Below, piece after piece: positions 1 through 14,800 of a stretch of 64,000 bases of DNA. Each line of letters begins with the position of its first letter. The first letter of the stretch is position 1. Position numbers and translations under genes: made by a program. Origin of the DNA: Opisthocomus hoazin (taxonomy: Eukaryota; Chordata; Aves; Opisthocomiformes; Opisthocomidae); the NCBI RefSeq assembly GCF_030867145.1, contig NC_134454.1, positions 66,446,308 through 66,510,307 on the forward strand, written 5' to 3'. A model generated the notes under the pieces. That model worked only from the letters and a program-made list of their open reading frames with translations, did not search any database and was not told the origin of the DNA.

Positions 1-2754
1 AGATCGATGTACTGCAATGAATTTCTCTAAGGCAGTGTTTCCAAAACAGTGGAATGCACTCCGTAACGTGAGAGATGCATATAATACTTGAGATGGGGAA
101 GGTTATGTGTAAGATGAAGCAAGATGATACCGAGTACTAAAGGGACCTCAGCAGCCCAATTAATATTCGTTATTCCGTGATCAACAGCCTGCATGTCTGC
201 TGTGAGGCCTTGATGTTGCTTGCAACTTTTGCTTGGACAGCAAAAAATCCTGGAGCTGTGTGGCACTGAGGATGATGAGCTGGGCTTCAGCATAGCCCAG
301 GTGCTCCTGTTGTCAGGTAGTAGGTGTTTGCATGAGCACCCGCTGTTCAGCTGGGAGGTAGGTGTCTGTAGTGGTTTGCAAGGTGGTCAGTACAAGCTTC
401 AGCAACTGCTTAGGCCTCTGAAAGTGTGTGTGATAATGGTGATAATAGGGAGAACAGATAAAATTAATTATTTGTTAATTTGCCTTTGAAATCAGACACA
501 GGAAAAAGATCAGTAGCTCACATGGTGCAGCAAGTCTTTCCCAGCTTACTGATGGCACCGAGCTTGCGGCAGATGACAGTACCTTGCTTTGGTAACAGGA
601 TAGTGAGATGCTGGCAGTCTAGGCTCCTGAAATACTTTTCAGACAAAAACAAGTCTTCACTCCTTTTGCTTTACTGGGGTCAAGTTTTTATGTTGCATTG
701 AAACAGGGTAGTTACTGATCTTGTCACAACGTTATACATCTTCTGATTTGGAAAAGTTTCTGGTTTGGCTATGTTTGTTTTTACACAGGTTTCTGTTGTT
801 GGCTTGCATGTTAACCAGTGGTTATTCTAACCAATTCATCCCATAAAAGATCCTAATTTTATTATGCCTGTGACAGATAGATTATAAGGATTATAAATTC
901 CAGTTTTCACTTAAAGGAGAGATGTGGGAGTTCACTATAACAACTGATTATTTAATGGAAATGCTTACTAATAATAATACTGAGGATTATTTTGTTTCAG
1001 CATAATTTGCACTGCTGCACTTTGCAAATACCTCCTCTATGGTAGAGAGTTGGTGTCACAGACTTAATGCCTTGAGAAAGATAAAGGAGAGGGTTGTATT
1101 TTAATTTTACGTAAAACTACAAAATGAGGTGAGACATTCAGGAAAGGGAATGCCTTTACGTGAAAACAAGTTTGAGGGGAAAACTGGTAAGTATACGAAG
1201 GCAAGTGGCTTCCTGTTAAGTTGTATAAGGAGAAACACGATACATAGTTCCACTGATTTTGTGATAGGCCTGGTAATAACTGCTCTTAGTATCTAACTCA
1301 GAATTCAGCATAATCAGTGCTTACAAGATATAGCAGGAGACTAAGGAGTGTAACCCAAATCCTTCAGCATTCTTACTGGGTAATTTAGAACCTGGCAAAT
1401 TGCTAAATAAGCATACAACTTGCTCCTATAACTTATAAATGATAAAAATGTATCAATGTATTCAATTGTTACAAGTTACCAACATTTATTTTGTATGGTA
1501 CTTGACTTTTTCTGAGTAATTTCTATTGTATGTTATCGGAGTTTAAAAAAACCCCCTACATCTTACAGATTTTACCGTTTATTTTACAACTTTACTTTTC
1601 CCCCTTTCTCCCAGCTGTGACACAGAAAATAGGCTCCTCAAACTGGCCTTACAGTTATTAACTTTCAGTAATTTTACTTTTCTAATTTTAGGTCAGTGTC
1701 CAGGTTCATTACAATGCAAGCAAGAATTCAAATTATATTTATTACATTAACAATGGGCTGAAATTAATTTTAAATTCTAAGATTTGGTTTTTACTGAAAC
1801 TTAATTTGAATTCAGCTGCCCCTGGTATTTATAGTTCCAGTTAGAAAAGTAATTTTTCTGTCCAAACTAGGTTATACAAAGACCCTTCTTTGTTCCTCCT
1901 CGGTTTTCAGTCTAAAAGATTTAGGTGATGTGTCTTAATAAAAATGTTCTGCTAGATTCTCAAGATAATAGGGAAAATAATTATATAATTTGAGATACTA
2001 TAATTAACAGAACACATATATGTAAGGAATTGTGTATAGTAATTGCCATTGATCTTCTTTTGCTAAAATATGTGAGCACATTTAAAACTTCAGTTGGCTT
2101 TTTGGTTCTACTTTTTTTAGAATTGCTTGTTGTGAGTGTATTTGCATTATTGCAGGCTTGGGAGGGCCATTTAATCCTTCCACAACAGAACATGCGAAAG
2201 GATACTGCAAATGCATTTTTTGTAGGATAAAGGCTTGTGATTAATGAAGTATTTTATTAATAAACATTGTCTTGAAATGAATATATTTTGTTCCAAAAAA
2301 AGAGAAGAGTAGGAAGTATCCTGCATTTATTCTTTACAGTAGAGATGAGACATTTTCTTCCAACTGTTATACCACACAACTATATGGCAGTTGTGGTGTT
2401 TTGAGGTGGGGTGTGTGACACATGACACCACATGAATTGTGGTGCTTTTGTTAAATCCTCATATTTTTATGTTTAAAAAAAGAGACATTAAGTGATTGAA
2501 GGAATTGAAATAAATGTTTTAAATTGGTTTAAGAATAAAGGCCAAACAGTGTATGGATTCTGTATAGCTTATACTACTTTTCAGCAAGTCAGTTCTATGG
2601 GGGTCCGGTAGCCTGTCTGTATTTTATGATATGTTCCAAAGAGCTGCTTCTACTAGCTGAAGAAGGAAGTGAATCCCAGCTTTAGAAATAAATCAATGAA
2701 ATTACACTTCTATTGAGAAACTGGTGACTTTTTTCTTTCTTTCTTTCTTGTAAG
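1..2754 (+). other. SGTB intron (5' part outside window)
   Basis: AT-rich sequence with no exon, repeat or RNA gene I can recognise. I searched for the first SGTB coding exon (start codon, dimerisation helix) and did not find it, so the intron extends left of the window. It ends in a (CTTT)n pyrimidine tract at 2731-2749. Confidence 0.6.
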
Positions 2755-2858
2755 TTGCAATTCAGTGTCTGGAGACTGTGTTTAAGATTAACCTGGAAGA
2801 TACTCATCTTGCACCTCCACAGCATTTGGTAGAAATGTTTACAAATTCTTTTCACAAG
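2755..2858 (+). CDS. SGTB: SGTB coding exon (human residues 34-68)
   Basis: Acceptor after a CTTT-repeat pyrimidine tract ending TTGTAAG; donor AAG|GTAAGA. The exon enters with the last two bases of a Val codon, so the preceding exon must end in one extra base. It encodes the end of the SGT dimerisation domain ([19 protein letters not shown]...). Confidence 0.93.
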
Positions 2859-5800
2859 GTAAGAATTTCATTTAGACTTTAGAGTTACTCTGCCAGTATG
2901 TGCTGAGATTTTATATATACAACATATACACAACCTTAATGTGCTGTATAGGTCAAAAAAATGTGGAAAATTAAGGAAAATGTGAAAAAAGTGAAATTTC
3001 CATAAAAGCTAGCAGAATGAGAATCTTTTGGGCAGTGGGAGGAATTAATTTTAGCTAGACAAGGACAATACCGTATAGAAATTACCAAAGAGTGACTGTC
3101 TCACTCTTATTTGAAGGGTTTTATTCTTCAGTTAAGCATTTTGCAATTCCCAGAGATAAATGTCTGCGAAGTGCTTGAGGTCATTCGTAGTTTGGTGATG
3201 CTTCTCAGTCCTTTCTGGAAATAATGTAGTTGTTCAGTTTTAAAAACGTCTCCATGAACACTAGCCTTAAAATGGGAACTTCAGTAACGTATACCAAAAA
3301 TATGTATTATCTGGGATCGCCAGTAGAGAAAGCACAGGAGCCACCAGGATGGCAAAAAGGAAACTGAGAAGTAAGAAAATAAAAACTGTAGAGATATATC
3401 AGCTTTCTTCCCCTTGACTTCCTTGAAATGTGTGGTGAACCGTAAGGTTTGTTTCAGTAGTAGAAAGCAAGCTATCTTTCTTTTTTAAGGATGTTTTAGT
3501 GGTGTTTAGTCCTTCATACTTCCTGTGCGCTACAGAAAATCTGTTTGCTTGTTCATACAATGCTGCCCAGGATGAAAGAAGTTTTTAATAAAATCAGGTC
3601 TTACACTTTAATGAAAAAGTGTCTTGGTTTGTTTACATACAGAATGACATGCTGCCTCTCTCAGATTCTTTACCAGAGGATGTTGAAAAGGCTGACCAAC
3701 TGAAAGATGAAGGTTTGTAATAAACATAAGAATAAACATCTTATGCTGTTACTAAGATTTTTGGGTTATCGTGGATAGTGATAGTGTAGCAGCTGGGCAA
3801 CACACATCCCACAGAAGAACTTAAGCTTATATTCTCTGATGATTGTTATTTTGTAAGAGGGCTAAATGATTGCTTCATCTGGGGCTTAAAAAAATATAGT
3901 CTATTCTCTCCCTTGCTCAGGAGGTTGCTTAAAAACTAAGGGATAACACATGAAGCCCTGGGCAACATTCATGAGTCGTAGAAGGTTTAAAGAATGAACA
4001 GTTAATGTTTAGTATATTACAGATTTCTCTGTTTGTCCATGGAATTGCTATACAAGTTCCTACTTTATACTGAAAAGGTTACGTGATGTCGAGGATTATG
4101 TGGTAGCTGAATATTGAAACACTGGTAAAAAGCTGACCCAACTGAAGCCAATGGAAAAATTCTTGTGAACTTACTAGGGTTAGTATTTCATATACATGAA
4201 ATAATTTGTGTGCTCTATAAAAACTGCAAAAAAGCCAGTTGTTTACTTTGCCTTTGATAGATGTTATTGCTGTTATGTGAGGAAAAGCAGCTGTACCATG
4301 GAAATCTTCATGAATGCTAGCCAAGAAGGAATCCATTTTACTCCCTGCCCCCCAAAAGAAGGGCGGAAAAAAAATCCCAGGCATGTAGCACTGATAACTG
4401 ATATGAATTGTTATCAGGTGCACTGATGCTTTATAAATCACATTTTTTTTATGATCTGTTGGATTTGCAGACATTTGAGTTTTATAGAAAAATTAAGTAA
4501 GATTCTAATTGCAAGGCAGATGTAATCCTCAAAAATTTCAGGATAATTATGTGGAAAAAGTTACAGTGTTTTTGAAAATTAGTTCCATGTCTATCTTATA
4601 ACTGGTCATGAGTGCAGTCCATTACTGGATCTGAAAGTAAGTTTTCCTAATTGTTGAAGTTGCTCATTAGCTCTTTAATTCTAAGTATAGGAGCTCAAAA
4701 AAGTTTAGGTCACAAGTGAAAATTAGTTTGTAAGCTTTAACATACCTGCTGTGCATGCTGGCTTTTCATTTTGCTGTCTGTTGTTGCCAGCTCATGGAAA
4801 GTGAAGAATGCCTGTAGCACTCCGTAGGTTATTGGACTGTAGTGATATGCAGCACTTTCCAGGTGCGGGTGTGATAGCAATGACTGTTTCAAATCTGTGA
4901 CTTCTGTCTTGTCATCTGTCACCCCGCAGGGGTTTGTGAAATAGGCTGAGGAAATGAAATTAATGTGTGCTATGTGTTAGTCTTTGTGTGGTGTTACTAA
5001 AGCAATTCCATGTCTTTACTGAAAAAATTGAAAGTGTTTGAACTTCAGCAAAGGGCCTTTTAAAGCGTCAGCTATCAGGGGCATTAGTAAGCAGTTTGGA
5101 ACTGCTTGAAATTCCTCTGTCTAATTTCACTTAATACAATCAACACTTCCTGTCCTGTTTTCTGATGCTGCTCTGTCATATTAATCCTCCTCATTTTCAC
5201 ACATCTATCATCATATCACTACTATCATGCTTTTCAGTTACGAGTATTTTCTGCCCTAAGTTAGGGACATAAATTAGATCACTTGGGGAATACTGTAATT
5301 CTACAACTCTGTCACTTCCTCATTTCTGTCTGTATGTCCTTACCAATGGAATAACTTCCCTCACCTTTGCGGCCACCAGCCTGCTCCTCCGCTGTTCTCA
5401 AACCAGCCCTAGTATCTGTAGAAATTGGCTAATGAATGGCAAAACAAAATCAGATAGCTGAGTTTTCTTCCTTGGTCGTTACAAAACCAAGAAGTAATAC
5501 ACCCTCCAGACTAGTAAATACTTGAATTTACTTGCCTACCGTTGTATATCACTTGAGCACTCCCAGGTCCCTCTCCGCAGAGCTGCTTTCCAGCAGGTCA
5601 GCTCCAAGCCTGTACAGATGCATGGGGTTGTTCCTCCCCGGGTGCAGGACCCTGCACTTGCCCTTGTTGAACTTCATCAGGTTCCTCTTCCCCCAGCTCT
5701 CCAGCCTGTCCAGGTCTCGCTGGATGGCAGGTTTGTATAGTGTAACAGTGGCATGATCCTAAAAAGATCTGGATATTACCACAGTATAAATTATAACATT

Positions 5801-8800
5801 AGGTAGTAGTTTCATTATGGAGGAAACATTCAAAAGTATAGCCATTTGTGGTTGCGGGGTTTTTTTTTTGCCTTAAGAATTTTTGTCTGGCATTAAAATA
5901 AAATATTAAGTTGCTTTTCCTTTTGTCCTGAATTGCTTAATCTCAGCAAAAATAGTAGGTCTAGCTATTTTTCCTTTAGCCTGTTTTGATCTGGAGAGCG
6001 AGCAAAAAAGGTACCCACTGACAGTAGCTCCAGCTTAGCTCTGTACCCAAGGTCATCTTTAGTACAGAGCAGTATCAGAAATTCCAACTTTGGTAGTCAT
6101 TGACTGCAGTTTTGTTTTAGAGAAATAACAACTGCTGCAATCTCATTGAATGCAGCTAACTTGCAAGTCTTTTATCTGACTTTATTGTGACAACAGGATT
6201 TCGTGTACAGACCTTTAGCTTAGATCAAGAGATGTGTAGATGGTGGGCCTGTAGAAATGAGACAGATACGGTTACATTCTGTGTGTATTTTGAAGGTATA
6301 CATGCAATTACATTTTCAGTTTGCTTTCTCACTGGCAGGGATTGCTGACTGTAATTACAGTCTAGTATATCGACTATTGGAAAGAGGTGATATTGTACTA
6401 CTTTGATGATACTTAGTTACTTAAATCTGGTTTTGTCTATTAAGCTCTCCATGTTCACAAATAAATGCAAGCATAGTTGTTTTCAGTTAGTACAGGCACT
6501 TAGGCCTGCTTGTTCCACAGTCTTTTGCTTTGTGTCAGAGACAAAATGTTAAAGTGACTGAACTTTTCCAGCCTTTGCTTATGCAATTATCTACATCTGT
6601 AGTAACCTGTTGACCTATCCCTTCTCTTGCTTACTTTGGGAGAGGGTTGAAATATTTTGCCAAAATACAAGGAAGTCAATGGAAGTCTGTAATTTTCCTG
6701 ACAATTTCTTGACATTTCTGCGAAACCAAGACTTCTGTAAGATCTAGCAGGCCAAAGATCCATAGCTGTGGGACCAGGGGCAACTTTAAGCTTGGGCACT
6801 CTGAACTAGAACTTTTGCCCTACTACTCTGTCATCAGGAAAGAAAGAAACTACCAGGACTGCCTTGTGCTAGGGAGGAAGGAATGTGTAAGATATCTTTT
6901 GTTTTGAAAGACCCTACTGAAGAATTTTCTTTCCATAGAATTTTTTTTTTTTCCCCACCAGACTTAAAAAATATGGAACAGAAAACTTCATCGTAGAGCA
7001 GCCTTGTTTATGAGAAATGGTACCTCTGAATCATTTTAGATTGCCTGTTCTATATGTACTTTTCATTATCTTAACAAATTAATTATGTGGCATCACAAAA
7101 GTGGGGCTTATGTGCTTAGTTTTGCTTTTGTTTGATTCTCCATGTTATATGGATAGTTGCAAGCAAGTTGTTCAGACATGTGAGAAGATGAGACCGAAAA
7201 GGAATTAACATATAGCCTATTGGATTATGAGGCTTGCGAAGATAGTTAAGACTGATGAATCTGTAATAAAGTGGAACTGCAATTGTAATTACACTTGTCA
7301 ACAAAGTGATCTTTGCTTAACAGCAGAAACTAGCTGGAAAGTGTGATATTTCAAGATGAGAAGGGGAAGGTTTGTGTGATGGACTACAACGTACATAATA
7401 AACTTTACAGATATAGTAGATGTTTTTATTTGCATTATTCCATGCCAATTCTATTTAAAAGAATGTGTCTCAAAAAAAGTGCAGTCATAACTACTTTATA
7501 TGGATGCTATAATGTGGATGCTCTATTTCTTGAATACATAGCACTGTATCTTTTAACTACTTAAGAGCTTTTTGTAATTTATTTCAGGTAATAATCATAT
7601 GAAAGAAGAAAATTATGGTGCTGCAGTGGATTGTTATACGAGGGCTATAGAACTGGATCCAAACAATGCAGTCTATTACTGCAACAGGTAATAACAAAAT
7701 AATACACACTTTTCATTCCTGAACTTCATTAACATTATTTTAAACATAAACTGTGAAGTAGATCAGAATAACATGAGGCTAGAAAACCCCACTATTCAGA
7801 AATTTATCATGTTACATTTGTAAAAGATCTGAAGTGGAGGTGGCTCGTTCAGCATAATCAGTTGAAGGTGTAATATGGGCTTTAAAATTACTTGTAATAC
7901 TTGAGATCAGGTTTTTGTGACTTAGGCTGTCTATAGTAAATCATAACACAGACTGTGATTCCCAGTCCATTGAGAGTAGTAAGAGCCTTTTTTTCTGGTG
8001 TTCTAGTGACTCAGCTGCCATCTCTATCTCCCCTGCTTTCCCTGGAAACAATATCATCAATGTGGGAGTTACCATTTTGGGGATTTCAAGCATTGTATAA
8101 ATACTCAGCATTTCTATGCATGACCTGTTGAAAAATATCAAGACTGTTATTGTAGTTTTGTTGTATAATCTATTCTTCACCATAGTGAAGACATAGTGAC
8201 ACGGGAGCAGATGAAGTCTGGAAGCGCATGTTAACGCAGTAGCAGAAGTAAGCTCTTCCAGTATACTGTCCAGAAGACCAGCATAAGAGCCAAAGGCAGT
8301 ATAGTCTGAGCCCTACTGGAACTAGCCTGCCTCTAGAGTCACTCTGCTTTATGCTCTTCAGTGCCTCTGTTAGCAGAAGGACATATTAACTTAAATGCTG
8401 TTAATCTGGCTTTGTGGCACTGTACCCAGTGGATTTTTCTGTTTTGGAGCTGTGCTTCCACTACTTCGGAGTTTAGTTTGTGATAAATACAAGTGAAAGA
8501 TTTTGTTTCATGGCAAGCATAAAGAGAAAGGAAATGTGCAGTTTACTAATATTTTACATCTTGAAGACAGCAGTTCAAAGTGTAAGTTATCTATTTTCCT
8601 TGAGAAAACTGATTACATAAGAGATTTTAGGTATAAAATGGAAATATAAGACCAGATTCAAAAGCCTCCCAAAATCACTGAAAGTTTCCTCAGTAGAATG
8701 AGCTTAAGCACTAAATCTATAATTGGCAAGAGTAGAAATACTTCACTCTGTGTATTACACCATCACATACCACATTTGTGAGGACCAAAATGAATCTTGA

Positions 8801-11800
8801 TATCAGTAAGCACATATTATATGAAGTTATTTAAAAGAAGACAGGCAGTTGCTTGGAGTTTTGAGAGTGATGTGGTATTTGAATAAATATAGGCCCTGTT
8901 CCTATCTTAAGCTAGTTTGGGAGCAATGGAGATGTATTGCCTTCAACAGTATTGCTTTTTACTCACAGCAGTGAGAAAAAGAGAGAACTGAGATGCCCTC
9001 GAAGTTTTAACTGGCCATATAACTTTTGTTTAAAGATGGAAAAAACATTTTCTGTTAAAACACATGAGAGACTAAGCATTGTCCCCAGCTTTTATCCATA
9101 CATCTTCACTGGCATCTGTGGAGTTGAACAACTGTTAAGCAGCCTAAGTATTTTAAATATGTAAGTAGTCCTATTCAGAAGATATTTTAATCAAAGTGAG
9201 AAAAAAAACCCATGCCATTTGGAGGTTATTATAGGAGAAAGGATTGAATATAGTGGTGATTGTAGGATCTAGCATTCCTGTTAAAAAAGAAGAATGCTTT
9301 ATGCGATGGAAATATTGTCATTTCTACTATAGATGTTTAATAAAGGAAGAACAAATTACAGTGTTCTGAGACCTTTCAAACTGATGAAATTTTGATTATT
9401 AATCTGTTCCAATGTCCTTTTTAGTTTGGGTAAGTCTTTAATCTTATTGTATCAGAGTCCACAACACTTGGTAGTTCTCTAGTATATAGATGCAGTTGTA
9501 ATTGAGTAATTTAGAGATTATTGAGAAATGTTATCCCAATGTACCTGCAAGCAGGAGTTGCCTGCTAAAAAAATGAGCAGGGAAGAATCACAGCATTCCT
9601 TTGAATGGCAGTAAAACTATACTACTGCTTAAACAATGATTTTATGTAAATTACTGCTTGAGAGTTTCACATCTTGTAATAGGTTTTATGATGTATTTTA
9701 TGTATAATCATATGCTGGATCTAAACCAGTTCCTTAGAATTATTTATCCTTTTTGTCCTCAAAGGTGAGTGCATGTTCTCCAAAGCCCTAGTCTAGCAGT
9801 GTGCTTAAGCGTACATTTAATTCAGAATGTTTGCTTGTCTTACTTGATTGAGGAAAGCTGAGGCGTTGCCTAAATATTGAATGAAAAGTCAGTAAGATTA
9901 AACAAGCATGTGAATTTTTTTTTCTTTTATTGTTTTTTTTTTTTTGACAAAGCTCTCTCCCTTTCCTCTTAGGGCTGCTGCTCAAAGTAAGCTCAACAAC
10001 TACAGTGAAGCAATAAAGGATTGTGAGAGAGCCATAGCAATAGATCCAAAGTACAGCAAAGCGTATGGGAGAATGGGGTAAGCTAATACAAATCTGAGTA
10101 AAAGCTGAAGTGTAAATCACCATAGATTTTCTGAAATAAGTGGAGCTAGGTTGTTTTATTTAGCTGACATTCTTGTTCTGAAAGCGTAGCAATTTTCTGA
10201 AGGTGACCCTATCAGGCTGTTGGCTTTACGTTTTATATATGTGGTTGGTCTTAGCTTTTTCATACCAGATTTCATCAGTGTGCAATTTTTTTTTTCTTTC
10301 AGTTATCAACTTTCAAATTTAATTTAGAGAGTCATGATGTGTTTTTTCTACCTCCTACATAGTTATGAGTGATCAAAATTCAGCAGTTGGAACGGTGAAT
10401 CTGTTAATGATCCTGTTAGATAACAGAATCCTAAAAGTATTGGGGCTTCACACTAGCAGGGACAGAGGCTTATTTTTTCTGTTCAGTAGCTCTTTGGAAG
10501 CAGATATTTTATCAAGACTAAGCTATGTCCCTTTAGTAGTTTTTCTGTCATGTCTGAGAGATTAACAGTGTAGCCTCTTCAGGTGGTGGGTCTGATTAAG
10601 TGCTACCTGAAAAAAAAATGTCAGGAATGTTCTGAATGGGCTGTCTACTTGAGTGAAGGGCCGTTTTTCCAAGATGTGTAGCTTTGTGTTTTCAATAATT
10701 AAACATAGTGTGGGTGTGGGCTGAATGCTGCATAAGGCTTTTGAGGCTATATATATATATTAGTAAATTAAAAAATGCCTGGGATTGTTTGTTGGGTCAG
10801 CTGTCACAAAATGGCCATCTAGTTTGCAATGTGGAGTGCCTATTGCTAAATTGTGTTGGCCTGTGTTAAATTCTGAACCATGCCCCAAAATTGTCTGGGA
10901 TAATGCTTGTTGGCCTGGGACAAAACTATGCCAGGGGGCATTTATTTAAGATCAAAGATGATGGAATTCTATCACTTGAAACCTTTCCACGATACCCTTT
11001 GTTATACTGATACAAATGTAGCCTGACTGGCTTTTCAGAGGAATAATTAATTTTGAAATTTTAGGGACTGTTGAATTGGTTTTGTCCCATTTAACTCTCT
11101 TAAGCTCGTTTCTTCATGTAGCACAACTTGAGATCCCCGGATTTCAATGAGATGGAGGGAAGCTACAGGCTGATTTAATTGGAAATTGGAGGTTGTTTTA
11201 GAGTTTTGGGTGTAAGATCAGTTTGCCTTTTTATACACTATGTAAGTGGGATCATTAGTGGGCAATCAAGCTTCTCTTTTTTTGATTGTTTGTGTTGATA
11301 GAGGATGTACTTCATAGAATCATGAATGGTTTGGGTTGGAAGGGACCATTAAAGGTCCTCTAGTCCAACCACCCTGCAATGAGTAGGGATGTCTTCAGCT
11401 AGGTCAGGTTGCTCAGAGCCCCATCCAACCTGACCTTGAATATTTCCAGGGATGGGGCACCTACAGTCTCTCTGGGAAACTGGTTCCAGTGTTTCACTGC
11501 CCTCATTGTAAAAAATTTCTTCTTTATATCTAGTCTGTGTCTACCCTCTTTCAGTTTAAAACCATTACCCCTTGTCCTATCACAACAGGTCCTGCTAAAA
11601 AGTTTCTCCCTGTCTTTCTTTTAAGTCCGCTTTAAGTACTGAAAGGCCGCAGTCAGATATCCCTGGAGCCTTCTCTTCTCCAGGCTGAACAACCCCAACT
11701 CTCTCAGCCTTTCCTCATAGGAGAGGTGCTCCAGCCCTTAGATCACTTTTGTGGCCCTCCTCTGGACCTGCTCCAACAGTTCCATGTCTTTCCTGTGCTG

Positions 11801-14800
11801 AGGTCTCCAGAGCTGGATGCAGGACTCCAGGTGGGGTCTCACCAGAGCAGAGCAGAGGGGCAGAATCACCTCTCTCGCCCTGCTGGCCACAATGCTTTTG
11901 ATGCAGCCCAGGATACGGTTGGCCTTCTGGGGTGCGAGCGCACATTGTTGGCTCATGTCCAGCTTTTCATCCAGCAGGGCCCCCAAGTCCTCAGCAGGAC
12001 TGCTCTCAAAACACATCATCCCCCAGCCTGTGTTGATACCAGGGATTGCCTTGACCCAGGTGCAGGACCTTGCACTTGGCCTTGTTGAACTTCCTGAGGT
12101 TCACATGGGCCCACTTCTTGAGCTTGTCCAGGTCCCTCTGGATGGCATCCCATCCGCAGGACTCAGCTTGGTGTCATCTGCAAACTTGCTGAGGGTGCAC
12201 TTGAATCCCACTGTCTATGTTGTTGATGAAGATATTAAACAGTACTGGTCCCAGTACGGACCCCTGAGCTGCACAATTTTGAGACAATACAGGCCCCTGA
12301 GGGACAAATAGTTTGAGCTACAAGCCATTGCTTAACACAGCAGATGGACGTAATAATACATTTGGCATAGCCTGAATGAGGAAACAGTACTTGTTTAGTA
12401 AAAACTGAAGGAAAAAAAAGAAGGTGCAGAAACCACCGCCTCAACAAATAGCCCTTACGAGAAAGCTGTGTTTTCTGACTGTATTATGCAGGCATATCAG
12501 TTTTTCTCAGGATTTGACAGAAACTATATGTCATAGAAGGGTGCAGAAGTGCCACAGAAATATGCGGAGATGGGAGCCATGTAGACAGTCAAAGTGATAC
12601 TTCCAGCATGACCCTGAGAGAGCACTTGTCTTGGTAGGAGTTGTGAGCAAAGAAACTGTTGCCCGCTGTTCTGACTTGCTCTGTGCTCCAAGAAGCAGAA
12701 TTTTACATACTTTTCGCTGTAAAAAAACCGTGGTTGCATCACAGAAATAGTGGATTGCACTTCTTGTCTGGTCAGAAACTATTTTTGCAAGTTAATGGGC
12801 CAAAAGGGAGACTGTTTTTTATGGGAGTAACTGTGTTAAGAGAGAAAACATTAATATTGTGTGGGTTCCTCCAAGAGCATTACTGGAAACTCATGGAGTT
12901 TCATACTGTTAGTGAGTTCATCGTCACTGAGAATAATGACTGTGACTTATCTATCTAATACACTGAGCTCTCCTGACTGATAAAGGACTAAGGTCTGTTA
13001 GTGGGCATTAGCACAGACTTACCAACCCAGTCTGTGTAGCTCACCACATACCAAGGAGGACTGGAGTACTAAATAGCTGAATAAGGGTCAGACAGATCTT
13101 TCTCAAAATGTGGAAAAGATCAGTTTAGTTTTGTGGTCAGTATAAATTGAGAATACAGTAGAAGATAGAACTGAAACTGCAACCAGATGGACTTCTGGAA
13201 TAGCTCAAAGAAAGATGATGTTTTAAATGCAGAAGCTAATTGAATTTGAAAACAAATACTGTTTCAAAAGTAGTAGATCTGTCCTGTGCTTTCCTGAGCT
13301 GCTGGAGAAGAATCTTTTTCAAAATGTTAAGCAGACTTCACTGATAAAAGGGTTTCTTACAGCATCTTACAGATGTTACTACTATGCTGTATAACCCATT
13401 TGTCAAGCTGTTGAAGATCCGAAAGGAGAACCTTGCACTGATCCCAAGACAAAAATGTATTATGATGAAACTTGTGGTTCCAGTATTTGGTACCTGGAAG
13501 CTGCAGAACTCATGTCCAAAGTATCTTTGCCCTACTTACCCGTGTACCCTTCTGAATAATCTCTTCAATCAAAAGGACTGGAGGAAACAGAGGAATTCCT
13601 GAGCTTATGCAAAAAGTCACAGATGCTGGATCCAGCTTGTGCTCTCAAATACAGACTAAATCACTTGATGATGCCAAGGAGTTTTTAATGAAACTTGCGC
13701 ATATGTGACAGACAATACAAGATGAGTTGAGGGATCATCTCTTCTGCAAAAACAAGTGGTTACACTAAGCAGTAGTAACACAATAGCAAAACCTGCTTTA
13801 ACTCAGTGCTCAAGCTAAAAATTAGTTGTGAGATACTGTTCTACGTAGAATAGAAAATGTACGATTACCTTTTGACGGTCATTTATGCTCTACCCAGGAT
13901 TTCTTTATTTCACATTAGGTTGGCTCTGACCTCAGTAAATAAATATGAAGAAGCAGTTACCAGTTACCAAAAAGCACTGGATCTTGATCCAGAGAATGAC
14001 TCTTACAAGTCAAATTTGAAAATAGCAGAACAGAAACTGAGAGACATGTCCAGTCCTGTAAGTTTGCTCTGTATCTATTTATTTATGATAGTTTTAACTG
14101 GGATTTTGTAGGTAAACTTATCTTCAATTGCAATTTGTTTGTAGACTGGAACTGGACTGAGTTTTGACATGGCAAGCTTGATAAACAATCCTGCTTTCAT
14201 TAGTATGGTGAGTACAGTTGAAGTTTTACATCGTACTGATTTGAAAACTGAAGTTTTAAGAACAACTCTTGTTTAATAACACAAGCAATTTTAATGCTTA
14301 ATATAATGGCAATGGTTTCAATATACTGAATTTAAACTTTTCTAAGTCATTTTACACTCAAAACAAGAAGTGAAGTGTAAATGTCCTATAATATATAAAT
14401 GTCCTATAATGCCTGTCGTATTTCCAACTGATTCTATCGTACTTACAAGCAAAAACGTGCATAGATTAGCTATGCTGTTTTTATAGATGACATGATAGTA
14501 AAACACTTGTCAACAGCATTGTGAGAATTTCTTTTCCATTCTCCACATAGCAGTTAACAATGAATACAGGGAAGTCACCTCTTAAGTGAACAGCAGTTGA
14601 TTCAGGTGCAGTGCACCCAAGATTAAACTAACTCTGCCTGGGGAGAACTGCCCAACAGACCTTTCTGTTCTTACTCCTTCAAATTATTCCTGACATCTTT
14701 AAGTGTGCAAAACTTCATGTGATGTGGAAACAATGAATATAAATAACATATACTGCATTCCTTTACTTCTAGTACAATGGCAAATTGTGGTTTTGTCCAT

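Larger units (their letters stand above)
3713..9972 (+). other. SGTB introns around the exon at 7588-7687
   Basis: Apart from the 100-nt exon at 7588-7687 and a CR1 fragment at about 5557-5733, I see only unique AT-rich intron sequence, with short A and T runs. Short open frames here have no family resemblance. Confidence 0.5.

Noticed and set aside
4079-4474. 131-codon minus-strand ORF in an SGTB intron
   Set aside because: No homology recognised, low-complexity PPFF stretch, single open frame of a length expected by chance over a 64-kb window.
9788-10123. 111-codon minus-strand ORF over an SGTB exon
   Set aside because: Antisense shadow of the exon at 9973-10077 extended by the pyrimidine tract.
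10751-10764. ATATAT run and similar short TA repeats as promoter or microsatellite
   Set aside because: Too short to be informative and deep inside an intron.
11738-12311. Several 90-165-codon ORFs on both strands at 11.7-12.3 kb
   Set aside because: All are within the CR1 element; the minus frame is the broken ORF2 C-terminus and the plus frames are its shadows.
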